From contig CALCPC010000183.1 of assembly GCA_937900975.1 (NCBI GenBank), forward strand, positions 1 to 20,350: a DNA stretch of 20,350 bases, read 5' to 3'. The stretch's first letter is position 1. Every line of letters starts with the position of its first letter. This document shows, in pieces, positions 6,240 through 14,592 of the stretch. The position numbers and the translations under genes are program-made. The notes below the pieces were generated by a model. That model was not told where the DNA came from. It saw only the letters and a program-made list of their open reading frames with translations, and did not search any database. This DNA comes from an uncultured Paracoccaceae bacterium (lineage in GTDB: Bacteria > Pseudomonadota > Alphaproteobacteria > Rhodobacterales > Rhodobacteraceae).

Positions 6240-9200
6240 TCACGATGTCGATGCCCGAGACCACCATCCGCGTTTTTTCGGGGCCGCATCGCCCGACGCC
6301 GGGTCGGGCGCTGCGGCCAAAGCCACAGTGCCAGCCGGCGCGCCGTTGGCAGCATCGGCTGCCACTTGCGCAATGGTTTCCTCGGCGGACGCGCGGGTGC
6401 GCGGCTTAGGGCCTTTGCGGGTCGGTGTTGTGTCGGCGGATGCAGCGTCGTCGGTCGCCGCAGCAACTTCGGGTGCTGGTGCCGCGTCCGCCGCGGCCCC
6501 TTCGCCCGGGACGGGCGAGGACGCAACAGCGCCCGGGACGGGCGAGGACGCACCAGCGCCCGGGACAGGCGAAGACGCTATAGCGGCCGGGACGGGCGAA
6601 GACGCAATTTCGTCCGGGGCTGGCGAGGACGCAACAGCGTCCGGGGTTGGCGCGGACGCAACAGCACCCGGGACGGGCGCGGCTTCAACGTCGTCGGAAG
6701 CGTCGGGCGACGCAGCCGCCTGCGCCACGCTTTGAGATCCAACCGCGGCCGCGAGCGGGTCTGGTTCCGCGTAGTCTGTCAGAGGGGCCGCTTCCACGGT
6801 GCCGGTGCCGGGTGCAGTCCCTCCGTTTTGGGGGTCCGACACAATGTCCTGCTGCGCTGCGGCATCGGTCGGGGCCGGGCCAGTGGGGTTGGCGGCCGTC
6901 TGGTCCGCCGGTGGCGCTTGATGGCTTTCCACGCCGTTCGTCTGCTGCGCGGCGTCATCGGTTTCGGTCCCACCGCTTTGCGCAGCCGCGTCAACCGGTG
7001 CTGCGTCGTCGTTTGGCGCAGCGGCTGCAACGGTGACAAGCGTTCCATCTTCGGCCGCATCCGAACCGGCCTCGACCGTGGACGATTTCCGCGAGCGCCC
7101 GCGCGAGCGGGAGCGCGAGCGCGATTTTGGTTTCTCGTCAACATCGGACGCCGCTTCGGCCTCCGCTTCGGTCGGCTTGGTCTCCGCTACCTGCGCCTCG
7201 GCCTCAGCCGCCTCGTCGCCCGAACCGCTGCCTTTGCGCCGCCGCCGGCGCCGGCGCTTTTTCTTCGTCGGCTGCTCGTCGCCCGCAACCTCCACCCGGT
7301 CGACCTCCGCCTCGGTCGCAGCGTCTTCGACCTCCGGCTCCACCTCCGCCTCATCAAGCTCTGGCAGGGCTTCGACAACGCCTTCGATCACCTCAGGCTT
7401 GGGCAGGATGCGTGTCGCGTGCTTCAAACGCTCGATCTTGTATTCGGGGCTGATCAGCGCCGGGTCACCCTCCACGCGCACCGACAGGCCGAACCGGCCC
7501 TCGATCATCGCGACATGCTCTCGCTTGGCGTTGAGGATGTAATTGGCGATGCCAACGGGGCAACTGACCACAACCTCCTTGGCGCGGCGCCGCACGCCCT
7601 CTTCCTCCAACTCCCGCATAATGGCCAGCGCCAGACTGTCATCGGACCGGACCCGGCCGGTGCCATGGCAATGCGGGCAGGGCGCGGTTGTGGCCTCCAA
7701 CATACCGGGGCGCAGCCGCTGACGGCTCATCTCCAAAAGACCAAAGCCCGAGATGCGGCCGACCTGGATCCGCGCGCGGTCGGTCTTTAGCTTGTCCTTC
7801 AGACGTTTCTCGACTGCGGCGTTGTTGCGCCGATCCTCCATGTCGATGAAATCGATAACGATCAGCCCGGCCAGATCGCGCAGCCGCGCTTGCCGCGCGA
7901 CCTCCTCGGCGGCCTCAAGATTGGTCTTAAGCGCGGTTTCCTCGATCGAGCCCTCTTTGGTCGAGCGGCCAGAGTTGACGTCGACCGCCACCAGCGCCTC
8001 GGTCACGTCGATAACGATGTAGCCACCCGATTTCAGCTGTACCGTCGGGTTGAACATCGCCGACAGATAGCTTTCGACCTGATAGCGTGAGAACAGCGGC
8101 AAAGGCTCGTCATAAAGCTTTACGTTCTTGGCATGGCTCGGCATGAGCATGCGCATATAGTCCTTGGCCTCGCGGTAGCCGCGCTCCCCTTCGACAAAAA
8201 TCTCATCGATTTCGCGAGAGTAGAGATCGCGGATCGAGCGCTTGATCAGGCTGCCTTCCTCATAGATGGGGGCCGGGGCGATGGAGCGCAGCGTCAGGTC
8301 GCGGATCTGCTCCCACTGGCGCAACAGGAATTCATAATCGCGCTTGATCTCGGATTTGGTGCGTTTGGCGCCGGCGGTGCGGATGATCAGGCCAGCGCCT
8401 TGCGGCACGGTGATCTCTGACGCGATGTCCTTGAGTTTCTTGCGGTCGGTGGCGGACGTGATTTTGCGGCTGATCCCGCCGCCCCGGGCGGTGTTCGGCA
8501 TCAGAACGCAATAGCGGCCCGCGAGGCTAAGATAGGTGGTCAGCGCGGCGCCTTTGTTGCCGCGCTCCTCCTTCACGACTTGCACTAGAAGGATCTGGCG
8601 GACCTTTATAACCTCCTGAATGCGATAGCGTTTTGGCCGGGCCCGGCGCGGCGCGATCTCTTCCTTCATGTCTTCGGCGGCGACGCTGTCGTAATGGTCG
8701 TCTTCCGGTGCATCGGCGTCGGGATCTGTCGCGCCCTCGGCCGCGCCCACGGTTGCGTCGTCATCTGTCGATGCGTCGCTTTGCGCCGCTTCGTCTTCCG
8801 CCTCGCCCTCGATTGGATCTGCAGCGCCCGCGGTGTCGGGCGCAGCCTGTGCGGCATCACCTTCGGATGCCGCCTCGGGCGCGGGCCGAGATACGTCGTC
8901 TGCCGGCGCGCTTTGACCGGTTTCAGCGTCGGGTCCCGCTTGAGCGCTGTCGGATGCACTTGACGCCCCTGACGCCTCGGCGGGGGGCGCGTCCTGCGTG
9001 CTTTTCGGGGCATCCGGGTCGGCGTTCGCGGCGATGGGCGATGGATCATCCGGCCCGCCGTGGCCATCGACCGGTTCCAGGTCACCCGCTGGGCCGGACA
9101 GGGCACCGGCATCGCCCGCACCTTCAGGCGCGGTGCTGTCGGCGTCGGGTCCTTCGGCGCTTGGCGAAGCGTCTTGGTTTGGCTGCTCCCCGCTTTGCGC

Positions 9201-9674
9201 GGCGCCATCGGGGGCGCGTTTGGCCGTGCTGCCGTTTTCAGGCAGATCTTCGACCAGGGTCGACGCGGCTTCGGTTGGCACCTCTTCGGCCAAAACGGCA
9301 TCCGCGGGGGTGGTTTTCGCGGCCCGCGTGCGCCGGCGCGACTTTGGTTGGGTCTCGGCTTCCGCTTCTGCCTCTGCCGCGGCGTTTAACGCGGCTTCCT
9401 CGGCCAGCAGCGCCTCGCGGTCCGCGACGGGTATTTGATAATAGTCGGGATGAATTTCCGAGAATGCGAGGAAACCGTGCCGGTTGCCGCCATACTCGAC
9501 GAAGGCCGCTTGCAGCGACGGCTCTACCCGCGTGACTTTGGCAAGATAAATGTTTCCGGCAAGCTGCCTTTTGTTCAGAGACTCATAGTCGAAATCCTCA
9601 ACTTTGTTTCCGTCTGCGACCACGACGCGGGTTTCCTCCGCGTGCGTCGCATCGATCAGCATTTTCATGGACAT
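6240..9674 (-). CDS. rne: Ribonuclease E
   Basis: This is the essential endoribonuclease that starts mRNA decay, processes rRNA and tRNA, and scaffolds the degradosome. The protein has 1144 residues from the ATG at 9674, giving MSMKMLIDATHAEET; an ATG at 9668 is also possible. The S1 domain begins at about 38-80 (AGNIYLAKVTRVEPSLQAAFV), is interrupted by an acidic Ala/Asp/Pro/Glu insertion (about 85-348), and resumes with KVRQILLVQVVKEERGNKGA. Catalytic metal ligands are Asp565 in VAVDVNSGRS and Asp608 in VIDFIDM. The zinc-link is CPHC (666-669). The C-terminal half is disordered, with a basic KKKRRRRRRRK tract (804-814), an SR-rich patch (849-864), seven 9-residue repeats (995-1057) and a final KKRGWW (1133-1138), which matches the PNPase-docking peptide known from Caulobacter. 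Family members autoregulate through their 5' leader. Confidence 0.97.
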   Translation of the reverse strand: MSMKMLIDATHAEETRVVVADGNKVEDFDYESLNKRQLAGNIYLAKVTRVEPSLQAAFVEYGGNRHGFLAFSEIHPDYYQIPVADREALLAEEAALNAAAEAEAEAETQPKSRRRTRAAKTTPADAVLAEEVPTEAASTLVEDLPENGSTAKRAPDGAAQSGEQPNQDASPSAEGPDADSTAPEGAGDAGALSGPAGDLEPVDGHGGPDDPSPIAANADPDAPKSTQDAPPAEASGASSASDSAQAGPDAETGQSAPADDVSRPAPEAASEGDAAQAAPDTAGAADPIEGEAEDEAAQSDASTDDDATVGAAEGATDPDADAPEDDHYDSVAAEDMKEEIAPRRARPKRYRIQEVIKVRQILLVQVVKEERGNKGAALTTYLSLAGRYCVLMPNTARGGGISRKITSATDRKKLKDIASEITVPQGAGLIIRTAGAKRTKSEIKRDYEFLLRQWEQIRDLTLRSIAPAPIYEEGSLIKRSIRDLYSREIDEIFVEGERGYREAKDYMRMLMPSHAKNVKLYDEPLPLFSRYQVESYLSAMFNPTVQLKSGGYIVIDVTEALVAVDVNSGRSTKEGSIEETALKTNLEAAEEVARQARLRDLAGLIVIDFIDMEDRRNNAAVEKRLKDKLKTDRARIQVGRISGFGLLEMSRQRLRPGMLEATTAPCPHCHGTGRVRSDDSLALAIMRELEEEGVRRRAKEVVVSCPVGIANYILNAKREHVAMIEGRFGLSVRVEGDPALISPEYKIERLKHATRILPKPEVIEGVVEALPELDEAEVEPEVEDAATEAEVDRVEVAGDEQPTKKKRRRRRRRKGSGSGDEAAEAEAQVAETKPTEAEAEAASDVDEKPKSRSRSRSRGRSRKSSTVEAGSDAAEDGTLVTVAAAAPNDDAAPVDAAAQSGGTETDDAAQQTNGVESHQAPPADQTAANPTGPAPTDAAAQQDIVSDPQNGGTAPGTGTVEAAPLTDYAEPDPLAAAVGSQSVAQAAASPDASDDVEAAPVPGAVASAPTPDAVASSPAPDEIASSPVPAAIASSPVPGAGASSPVPGAVASSPVPGEGAAADAAPAPEVAAATDDAASADTTPTRKGPKPRTRASAEETIAQVAADAANGAPAGTVALAAAPDPASGDAAPKKRGWWSRASTS
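6505..6693. repeat. Seven tandem 27-bp units inside rne
   Basis: Units start at 6505, 6532, 6559, 6586, 6613, 6640 and 6667. On the minus strand each encodes a variant of PVPGAVASS (for example PTPDAVASS, PAPDEIASS, PVPAAIASS). The first two units on the plus strand are nearly identical, suggesting recent expansion by slippage or unequal recombination. They add length to the disordered RNase E tail. Confidence 0.92.
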
Positions 9675-10000
9675 TGAGTGTGGGTGTCTTTCGCAGCCCA
9701 ATCCAGCGATCCGGGCCAAGCGGGCCAGGGTCGCGGGGTTGCGGCGTCATTGGGGTCCGAAGCGGGGACCAGCCTGGCCGCCGAACCCACCCGCCAAAGG
9801 GCGGACGTTCGGGCAGGCATAGGGTCTCGGAACGCTCCATCGCGGTTAATCTCCAGCGCCAGGGGGCGCTCATCGGTCGTGCCCTGGAAAATCGGGCGGG
9901 GCGGTGAAGGGGCACCGGGCGCAGGGCGGGGAGTAAAAGTGTCGCGGCGATCCAGTCGCCTATCGCCCAGAAATCACGCTTCTGCGCCAAATTTACTGGC

Positions 10001-10016
10001 TCCGACACATGTCGGA
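10001..10016. promoter_or_regulatory. 16-base palindrome, candidate operator
   Basis: TCCGACA-CA-TGTCGGA is a perfect 7-bp inverted repeat with a 2-base centre, lying in the divergent rne–mrcA region about 240 bases before the mrcA start and 330 bases before the rne start. The form fits a dimeric transcription factor site. The protein is unknown. Confidence 0.35.
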
Positions 10017-10118
10017 TCTCGTCAGACTATCGCCTGCGGCAGGCGAAACACAATCGCTTTTTACCCGCTTTTTTAAGACAGTGCGCCGGCGGCCACCCGC
10101 CGGGCGGCCCGACAGCCC

Positions 10119-10147
10119 TTGATCGACCGCGCGGAACAGACGATAAA
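10119..10147 (+). promoter_or_regulatory. Candidate mrcA promoter
   Basis: TTGATC (10119-10124) and GATAAA (10142-10147) are separated by 17 bases, and each matches 4 of 6 consensus positions. Transcription would begin near 10154, leaving a leader of about 90 bases before the GTG start at 10242. This also argues against the upstream TTG and ATG codons as starts. Confidence 0.35.
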
Positions 10148-10241
10148 CATGTCAAGGCCGCGGGATCGGATTCCGTGCCACAGCGAAGCCCCGGCCACGG
10201 GCCCGGGCCTCGCCACATTATTAGAGACAAGGACCGTCACC

Positions 10242-12785
10242 GTGCGTGCAGTGCTGAATTTCTTCGGGTTTCTCTTCGCCTGGGCCAGCCTCGGCCTGAT
10301 CGCCGTCATGATGGCCATCGGGGCGATTTTCTTTTTCTACAGCAAAGATCTGCCCGATCATGAGCAATTGGCCCAGTATGAGCCGGCGACGATCAGCCGG
10401 GTTTATTCGGCCCGCGGGCTGGTGATGGACGAATTCGCGCAAGAACGCCGCATCTTCACGCCGGTCGATGAGGTGCCGGCGCTGATCAAGCAGGCCTTTA
10501 TCAGTGCCGAGGACAAGAATTTTTACACCCATGCAGGCTTTGATCCCTTGGCGCTTGGCAAAGCCATCTTTGACTGGCTGCAGGGCGGACGGTTGCGGGG
10601 CGCCTCGGGCATCACACAGCAGGTGATGAAGAACTTCCTTCTCGACGGGTCCCGCGAGGTGGAGCGTAAGATCAAAGAACTGATCTTGGCCGTGCGGGTC
10701 GAACAGGCGCTGACCAAGGACGACATCCTGGGGCTCTATCTTAATGAGATCTACCTTGGGCAAAACTCTTACGGGATCACGTCGGCGGCGCTGACGTATT
10801 TCGCCAAGTCGTTGGAGGAGTTGACGCCGGCGGAGGCGGCATACCTCGCGGCGCTGCCGCAACGCCCCGCACGGCTTCACCCCGTGCGCAACTACGATGA
10901 CGCGGTGTGGCGCCGGAACTTCGTTTTGAAAGAGATGTTCGAGAACGGGTATATCGACGGAGAGACCTATGAGGCCGAGAAGGCCGAGCCGTTGCGCACC
11001 GTGCAATCGGGGGATTTTCTGTCCGCGCGCGGCGCGCTGCCGCCGCGGGACTATTTTACCGACGAGATCCGGCGTCAGCTTTCCGCGCGGCTGCCGGGCG
11101 GCGAAGATCAGCTTTTCGGTGGCGGACTGCCGATCCGCGCCACAGTCGAGCCGCCGCTTCAGGCAAAGGCCGCCGAGGCACTGCGGCGCGGGTTGGAGAA
11201 ATACGACCGCTCTCGCGGGGGCTATCTCGGCCCGCTGGCCACGCTCGACCCCGAGGCGCTGGAGGATGAAGAGAGCTGGCGCGCCGCGCTTGCGCAGACG
11301 CGCGTGTCGCGCGACCTCGTCGGTTGGATCCCTGCGGTTGTGCTGGAGGTAGGGGACAACGCGGCCCGCATCGGCATCGAGGGTGTCGAGGAGGACGCCG
11401 ACGGCCATTTCTTGACGCTCCAGGATGCGAATTGGATCCAGCGGATCCGGGCCACCGACCGACCCAGCGCCAAGCCCCGCCGGCCTGCCGACCTTTGGCA
11501 AGTGGGCGATGTGGTGCTGGTGCGCGCGGTGATCGAGAACGGCGCCTTTCAGCGCTGGACGCTGCGCCAGATCCCCGAAATCCAGGGCGCCTTTATGGCG
11601 ATGGATGTGCAGACAGGCCGGGTTTTGGCGATGCAGGGCGGGTTTTCCTACCAGCACTCCGTCTTCAACCGCGCGACCCAAGCCCCGCGGCAGCCGGGGT
11701 CGAGCTTCAAACCCTTCGTCTATGCAGCGGCGCTGGACAGCGGCTACAACCCCAACACGATCGTGGTCGACGCCCCAGTCGAGGTCGACACCGCCGCTGG
11801 GATCTGGCGGCCGACCAATGCCTCCAACCGTTTCTACGGACCGGCGCCGATCCGCACAGGCATCGAGCAATCGCGCAACCTGATGACCGTGCGCATCGCG
11901 CAGGACATCGGCATGGACCGCGTCAGCCAATATGCCGAACGGTTCGGCGTTTATGAGGATATGCCGGCGTTCCTGTCCTACTCGCTCGGCGCGGGCGAGA
12001 CGACGCTTTACAAGATGGTCGCCGCCTATTCGATGTTTGCCAATGGCGGGCGGCAGGTGGAGCCTGCGCTGGTCGACCGCGTGCAGGACCGCTATGGCAA
12101 CACGCTCTTCCGCCAGGATCAGCGGAAATGTCGCTATTGCGGAGACGAGGACGCGCGGCCCGGGAAACTGCCCTGGATATGGAACGACGCCCGTCAGATC
12201 ATGGACCCGGTGACGGCGTATCAATTGTCCTCAATGATGCAGGGCGTGGTCAGCCGCGGCACGGCGGCCAACAGCGTCGGCAAGCTTGGCGTCCCGATCT
12301 CGGGCAAGACCGGCACCACGAACGAAAGCAAGGACGTCTGGTTCATCGGCTTTACGCCGCAGATCGCAGCGGGCTGCTATATGGGCTTCGATCAGCCCCG
12401 GCCGATGGGCCGAGGGGCCTATGGGGGAACCATGTGCGGCCCGGTCTTTGCCGAATTCATGAAGACCGCGTTGAAAGAGTTCAACAATTTTGAGCGTCCG
12501 CAGCCGCCAAACAGCGTGCTGGTAAAGATCGACCGCGGCTCTGGCGTGCGCGTTGGCAACAATTCCAGCGGCCGTCACATCGTGGCAGAGCTTTTCCGCC
12601 TGGGCGAGGAGCCGGCCATCGGCTCTTCCGGGCGCTATATCGATGGCGGTTTCGCAATGGGCGCCAACCTGCCCTTGTTCAGCCAGTCCACCGGCGGCGC
12701 GGCGGAGGTTACGGTGCGTGGGCAACGCACGGTCCTGCCGCAAAAACAGGGCTTTGGCGTCCTCCCGTCCGGGGGGCTTTACTAA
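10242..12785 (+). CDS. mrcA: Penicillin-binding protein 1A (bifunctional glycosyltransferase/transpeptidase)
   Basis: The protein polymerises lipid II into glycan strands and crosslinks the peptides in the periplasm. It has 847 residues and a single N-terminal membrane anchor (about 7-32). The GT51 domain shows EDKNFYTHAGFD (catalytic Glu90), GASGITQQVMKNFLL and LNEIYLGQNSYGI (Glu169). The transpeptidase domain has PGSSFKP with nucleophile Ser487 and Lys490, SRN (544-546) and KTG (689-691). Between the two domains lies an OB-like segment. A CRYC pair (630, 633) sits in a loop between the SRN and KTG motifs. The GTG at 10242 is chosen because it puts the anchor at the N-terminus and has AGGA 9 bases upstream; the open frame extends back to a TTG at 10119. 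The gene is followed by prfB on the same strand, 399 bases away. Confidence 0.96.
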   Translation: MRAVLNFFGFLFAWASLGLIAVMMAIGAIFFFYSKDLPDHEQLAQYEPATISRVYSARGLVMDEFAQERRIFTPVDEVPALIKQAFISAEDKNFYTHAGFDPLALGKAIFDWLQGGRLRGASGITQQVMKNFLLDGSREVERKIKELILAVRVEQALTKDDILGLYLNEIYLGQNSYGITSAALTYFAKSLEELTPAEAAYLAALPQRPARLHPVRNYDDAVWRRNFVLKEMFENGYIDGETYEAEKAEPLRTVQSGDFLSARGALPPRDYFTDEIRRQLSARLPGGEDQLFGGGLPIRATVEPPLQAKAAEALRRGLEKYDRSRGGYLGPLATLDPEALEDEESWRAALAQTRVSRDLVGWIPAVVLEVGDNAARIGIEGVEEDADGHFLTLQDANWIQRIRATDRPSAKPRRPADLWQVGDVVLVRAVIENGAFQRWTLRQIPEIQGAFMAMDVQTGRVLAMQGGFSYQHSVFNRATQAPRQPGSSFKPFVYAAALDSGYNPNTIVVDAPVEVDTAAGIWRPTNASNRFYGPAPIRTGIEQSRNLMTVRIAQDIGMDRVSQYAERFGVYEDMPAFLSYSLGAGETTLYKMVAAYSMFANGGRQVEPALVDRVQDRYGNTLFRQDQRKCRYCGDEDARPGKLPWIWNDARQIMDPVTAYQLSSMMQGVVSRGTAANSVGKLGVPISGKTGTTNESKDVWFIGFTPQIAAGCYMGFDQPRPMGRGAYGGTMCGPVFAEFMKTALKEFNNFERPQPPNSVLVKIDRGSGVRVGNNSSGRHIVAELFRLGEEPAIGSSGRYIDGGFAMGANLPLFSQSTGGAAEVTVRGQRTVLPQKQGFGVLPSGGLY

Positions 12786-13184
12786 AACGGGTTGCAGTTT
12801 GCAGTTCCGTCGCGTGCATGGCATCGGCCTTTGCCGTGTTGTGGAAACCGAAACCCCAGAATGTTGCCCGAAATCAGGGCTTTCAACACGGTATGGGACC
12901 CTTGATGGCTCGGGGGTTTGACCAAACGCGACGGGGCCGGAGAGCGGCGCTGGGCGATTTATGTCCCCTGGACGTTGATCGGCGCGACGCTGCGCCCCAA
13001 GGTCAGAACCGGCGGTGGACCGGTCGCACGGCCGCGAAGTCCCCGTCGCGCGCTGTGACACCGGCGCCGACCACCACCCCCCGAAACCCCGCGACGGCCA
13101 GGCGGCAGACCCCTTGCCGCCCGTTTGGACAGCGACTAAGACGAAGCGAACCCACCCGCTTATCAAGGACGTCGCCGCCACCCC
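12786..13184. other. mrcA–prfB intergenic region, 399 bases
   Basis: This contains one interspersed repeat copy (12833-12932). A 46-codon frame starting with TTG at 12918 is open but lacks a ribosome binding site and family features. No intrinsic terminator for mrcA is visible. Confidence 0.55.
12833..12932 (+). repeat. Interspersed repeat copy 3
   Basis: The copy begins GCCGTGTTGTGGAAACC and shares CTTTCAACACGGTATGGG, CCTTGATGGCTC and TTTGACCAAACGCG with copy 2, in almost the same spacing (TTCAAC begins at base 50 of the unit in both). Its own inner stem GCCC-GAAATCA-GGGC, flanked by TGTT/AACA, replaces the perfect hairpin of copy 1. It lies 47 bases after the mrcA stop and on the same strand. 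Confidence 0.6.
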
Positions 13185-14312
13185 ATGCGTGCCGAGACTG
13201 AAAACCACGTCGCCGAGATCGAAAAATCCCTCGCCCTCCTGCGCCAGCGGCTGGATTGGGACACGGCGGAGCATCGCTTGGAGGAGTATAACGCCCTCTC
13301 CGAAGCCCCCGCGCTTTGGAGCGACCCCGCGCGCGCGCAAAAACTGATGCGAGAGCGTCAGGCCCTGGCCAGCGCCATCGACCGGTTCAAGTCCCTATCG
13401 GGAGAGCTTCGGGACCAAATCGACCTTTTGGAGCTTGGCGAGGCCGAGGAAGACGCAGAAGTGACCGCCGACGCCGAGGCCGCCATCGCGGCGCTGAGAA
13501 CCACCGCGGCCGAAGCCGAGATCGAAGCCCTGCTCGACGGCGAGGCGGATGCCAACGACACGTATGTCGAGATCAATGCCGGCGCCGGTGGGACCGAGGC
13601 CAATGACTGGGCGCAGATGCTGGCGCGGATGTATGTCCGCTGGGCCGAAAAGCGCCGGTTCAAAGTGGAACTTGTCTCGGAAAACGGTGGCGAGGAGGTG
13701 GGCATCAAATCGGCCACTTATCTTGTTAAGGGCCACAACGCGTTTGGCTGGATGAAAACAGAAAGCGGGGTTCACCGGCTGGTGCGCATGTCGCCCTTTG
13801 GCTCTGCCGACAAACGCCAGACATCCTTTGCCTCTGTCTGGGTCTATCCGGTCGTAGACGACACCATCGATATCGACATCAACCCGTCCGAGATCCGCGT
13901 CGACACCTATCGCAGCTCTGGCGCCGGCGGGCAGCACGTCAACACGACGGATTCTGCCGTGCGCATCACCCATATTCCCACCAACATCGTTGTCACCAGC
14001 TCCGAGAAATCGCAGCACCAGAACCGCGCCAATGCCATGGCCGCGCTAAAGTCGCGTTTGTACGAGCTTGAAATGAGGAAGCGGACCGAGGCGATCCAAG
14101 AGGCGCATGACGCCAAGGGGGATATCGGCTGGGGCAACCAGATCCGCTCTTACGTGCTGCAGCCCTATCAGATGGTCAAAGACCTGCGGACCAATGTGGA
14201 AACCTCCGACACGCAGGGCGTGCTGGATGGAGAGCTTGACGGGTTCATGGCGGCAACCCTGGCCCTGGATATGAGCGGCAAGAGCCGCGGCGACGCGCAA
14301 GCCGAGGCGTGA
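13185..14312 (+). CDS. prfB: Peptide chain release factor 2
   Basis: RF2 recognises UGA and UAA stop codons in the ribosomal A site and triggers peptide release. The protein has 375 residues. The stop-codon reading tripeptide SPF is at 203-205 ([15 protein letters not shown]), and the peptidyl-transferase GGQ motif is at 248-250 ([17 protein letters not shown]). The C-terminal block [12 protein letters not shown] and [18 protein letters not shown] is characteristic of RF2. The frame is uninterrupted through [12 protein letters not shown], where E. coli prfB has its autoregulatory UGA frameshift, so that control is absent here. The ATG at 13185 has AAGGA about 15 bases upstream, a rather long spacing. 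Gene order mrcA–prfB is shared with other alphaproteobacteria. Confidence 0.97.
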   Translation: MRAETENHVAEIEKSLALLRQRLDWDTAEHRLEEYNALSEAPALWSDPARAQKLMRERQALASAIDRFKSLSGELRDQIDLLELGEAEEDAEVTADAEAAIAALRTTAAEAEIEALLDGEADANDTYVEINAGAGGTEANDWAQMLARMYVRWAEKRRFKVELVSENGGEEVGIKSATYLVKGHNAFGWMKTESGVHRLVRMSPFGSADKRQTSFASVWVYPVVDDTIDIDINPSEIRVDTYRSSGAGGQHVNTTDSAVRITHIPTNIVVTSSEKSQHQNRANAMAALKSRLYELEMRKRTEAIQEAHDAKGDIGWGNQIRSYVLQPYQMVKDLRTNVETSDTQGVLDGELDGFMAATLALDMSGKSRGDAQAEA

Positions 14313-14444
14313 GGGGCCGCCGGGCGCCGGACGATCCCGCCTGACGCGCCGATCTGGCCAAAAGGGTCGCCCACTGGCAAAACGCTCCTCTCAACGGGTC
14401 GTAACGCGGTTCGGACTGACACGACACGACGAACCTGCCGCTGT

Positions 14445-14475
14445 AAAAAGCAGGGCCGCCGCGGGCCCGTCCTGC
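14445..14475 (-). terminator. Terminator-like hairpin at the end of repeat copy 4
   Basis: On the minus strand GCAG pairs with CTGC and GGCC with GGCC around CGCGGC, with a 4-base bulge, and the structure is followed by TTTTT. It directly follows the repeat copy read in its own orientation, so it could end a transcript from that element. The bulge and short T-run make it weaker than the bactofilin terminator. Confidence 0.4.
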
Positions 14476-14592
14476 GCTTCATGGAATACTTGAAACATCA
14501 AGCACGCCAGAACGCGTTGAAATCTTTGACGTCGGGCAGCGTTGTGGATCCAGTTTATTGCGAAACGCTTATGCGGGTTTTGGGTCAAGCTG
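14468..14592 (-). repeat. Interspersed repeat copy 4, inverted
   Basis: Read on the minus strand it gives AAAACCCGC-ATAAGCGTTTCGC, AAAGATTTCAACGCGTT, GTGCTTGATGTTTCAAG and TATTCCATGAAGCGCAGG. It matches copy 1 best in the second half and copy 2 in the upstream flank (CAGCTTGACCC-AAAACCCGC). TTCAACG begins at base 49 of the core, against 48-50 in the other copies. Confidence 0.68.

Larger units (their letters stand above)
9675..10241. other. Divergent rne–mrcA intergenic region, 567 bases
   Basis: No gene is supported. The rne side would be its leader and promoter region. Visible structure: the 16-base palindrome at 10001-10016, the inverted repeat CGCCTGC-G-GCAGGCG (10031-10045), T-runs at 10059-10063 and 10070-10075, a 7-bp hairpin CCGGCGG/CCGCCGG (10086-10103), and a candidate mrcA promoter at 10119-10147. 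In relatives an N-acetylmuramoyl-L-alanine amidase gene commonly sits here; I find no trace of one. Confidence 0.6.

Noticed and set aside
6009..7790. 593-codon open frame on the plus strand opposite rne
   Set aside because: It is antisense to the low-complexity RNase E tail. The product is Arg/Gly-rich without domains, as expected from GC-rich codon shadowing.
10221..12224. 667-codon open frame on the minus strand opposite mrcA
   Set aside because: It mirrors a well-supported PBP1A gene with all catalytic motifs; its own product has no family features.
12918..13058. TTG-initiated 46-codon frame with WAIYVPWTLIGATLRP, which looks like a small membrane protein
   Set aside because: There is no ribosome binding site, the start codon is rare, and its 5' end overlaps repeat copy 3.
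13245..13275. Possible programmed +1 frameshift in prfB
   Set aside because: The frame is continuous through LDWDTAEHR with no internal TGA or CTTTGA slip site.
12231..13340. 369-codon minus-strand frame spanning the mrcA end, the gap and the prfB start
   Set aside because: It crosses two certain genes on the other strand and has no motif or ribosome binding site.
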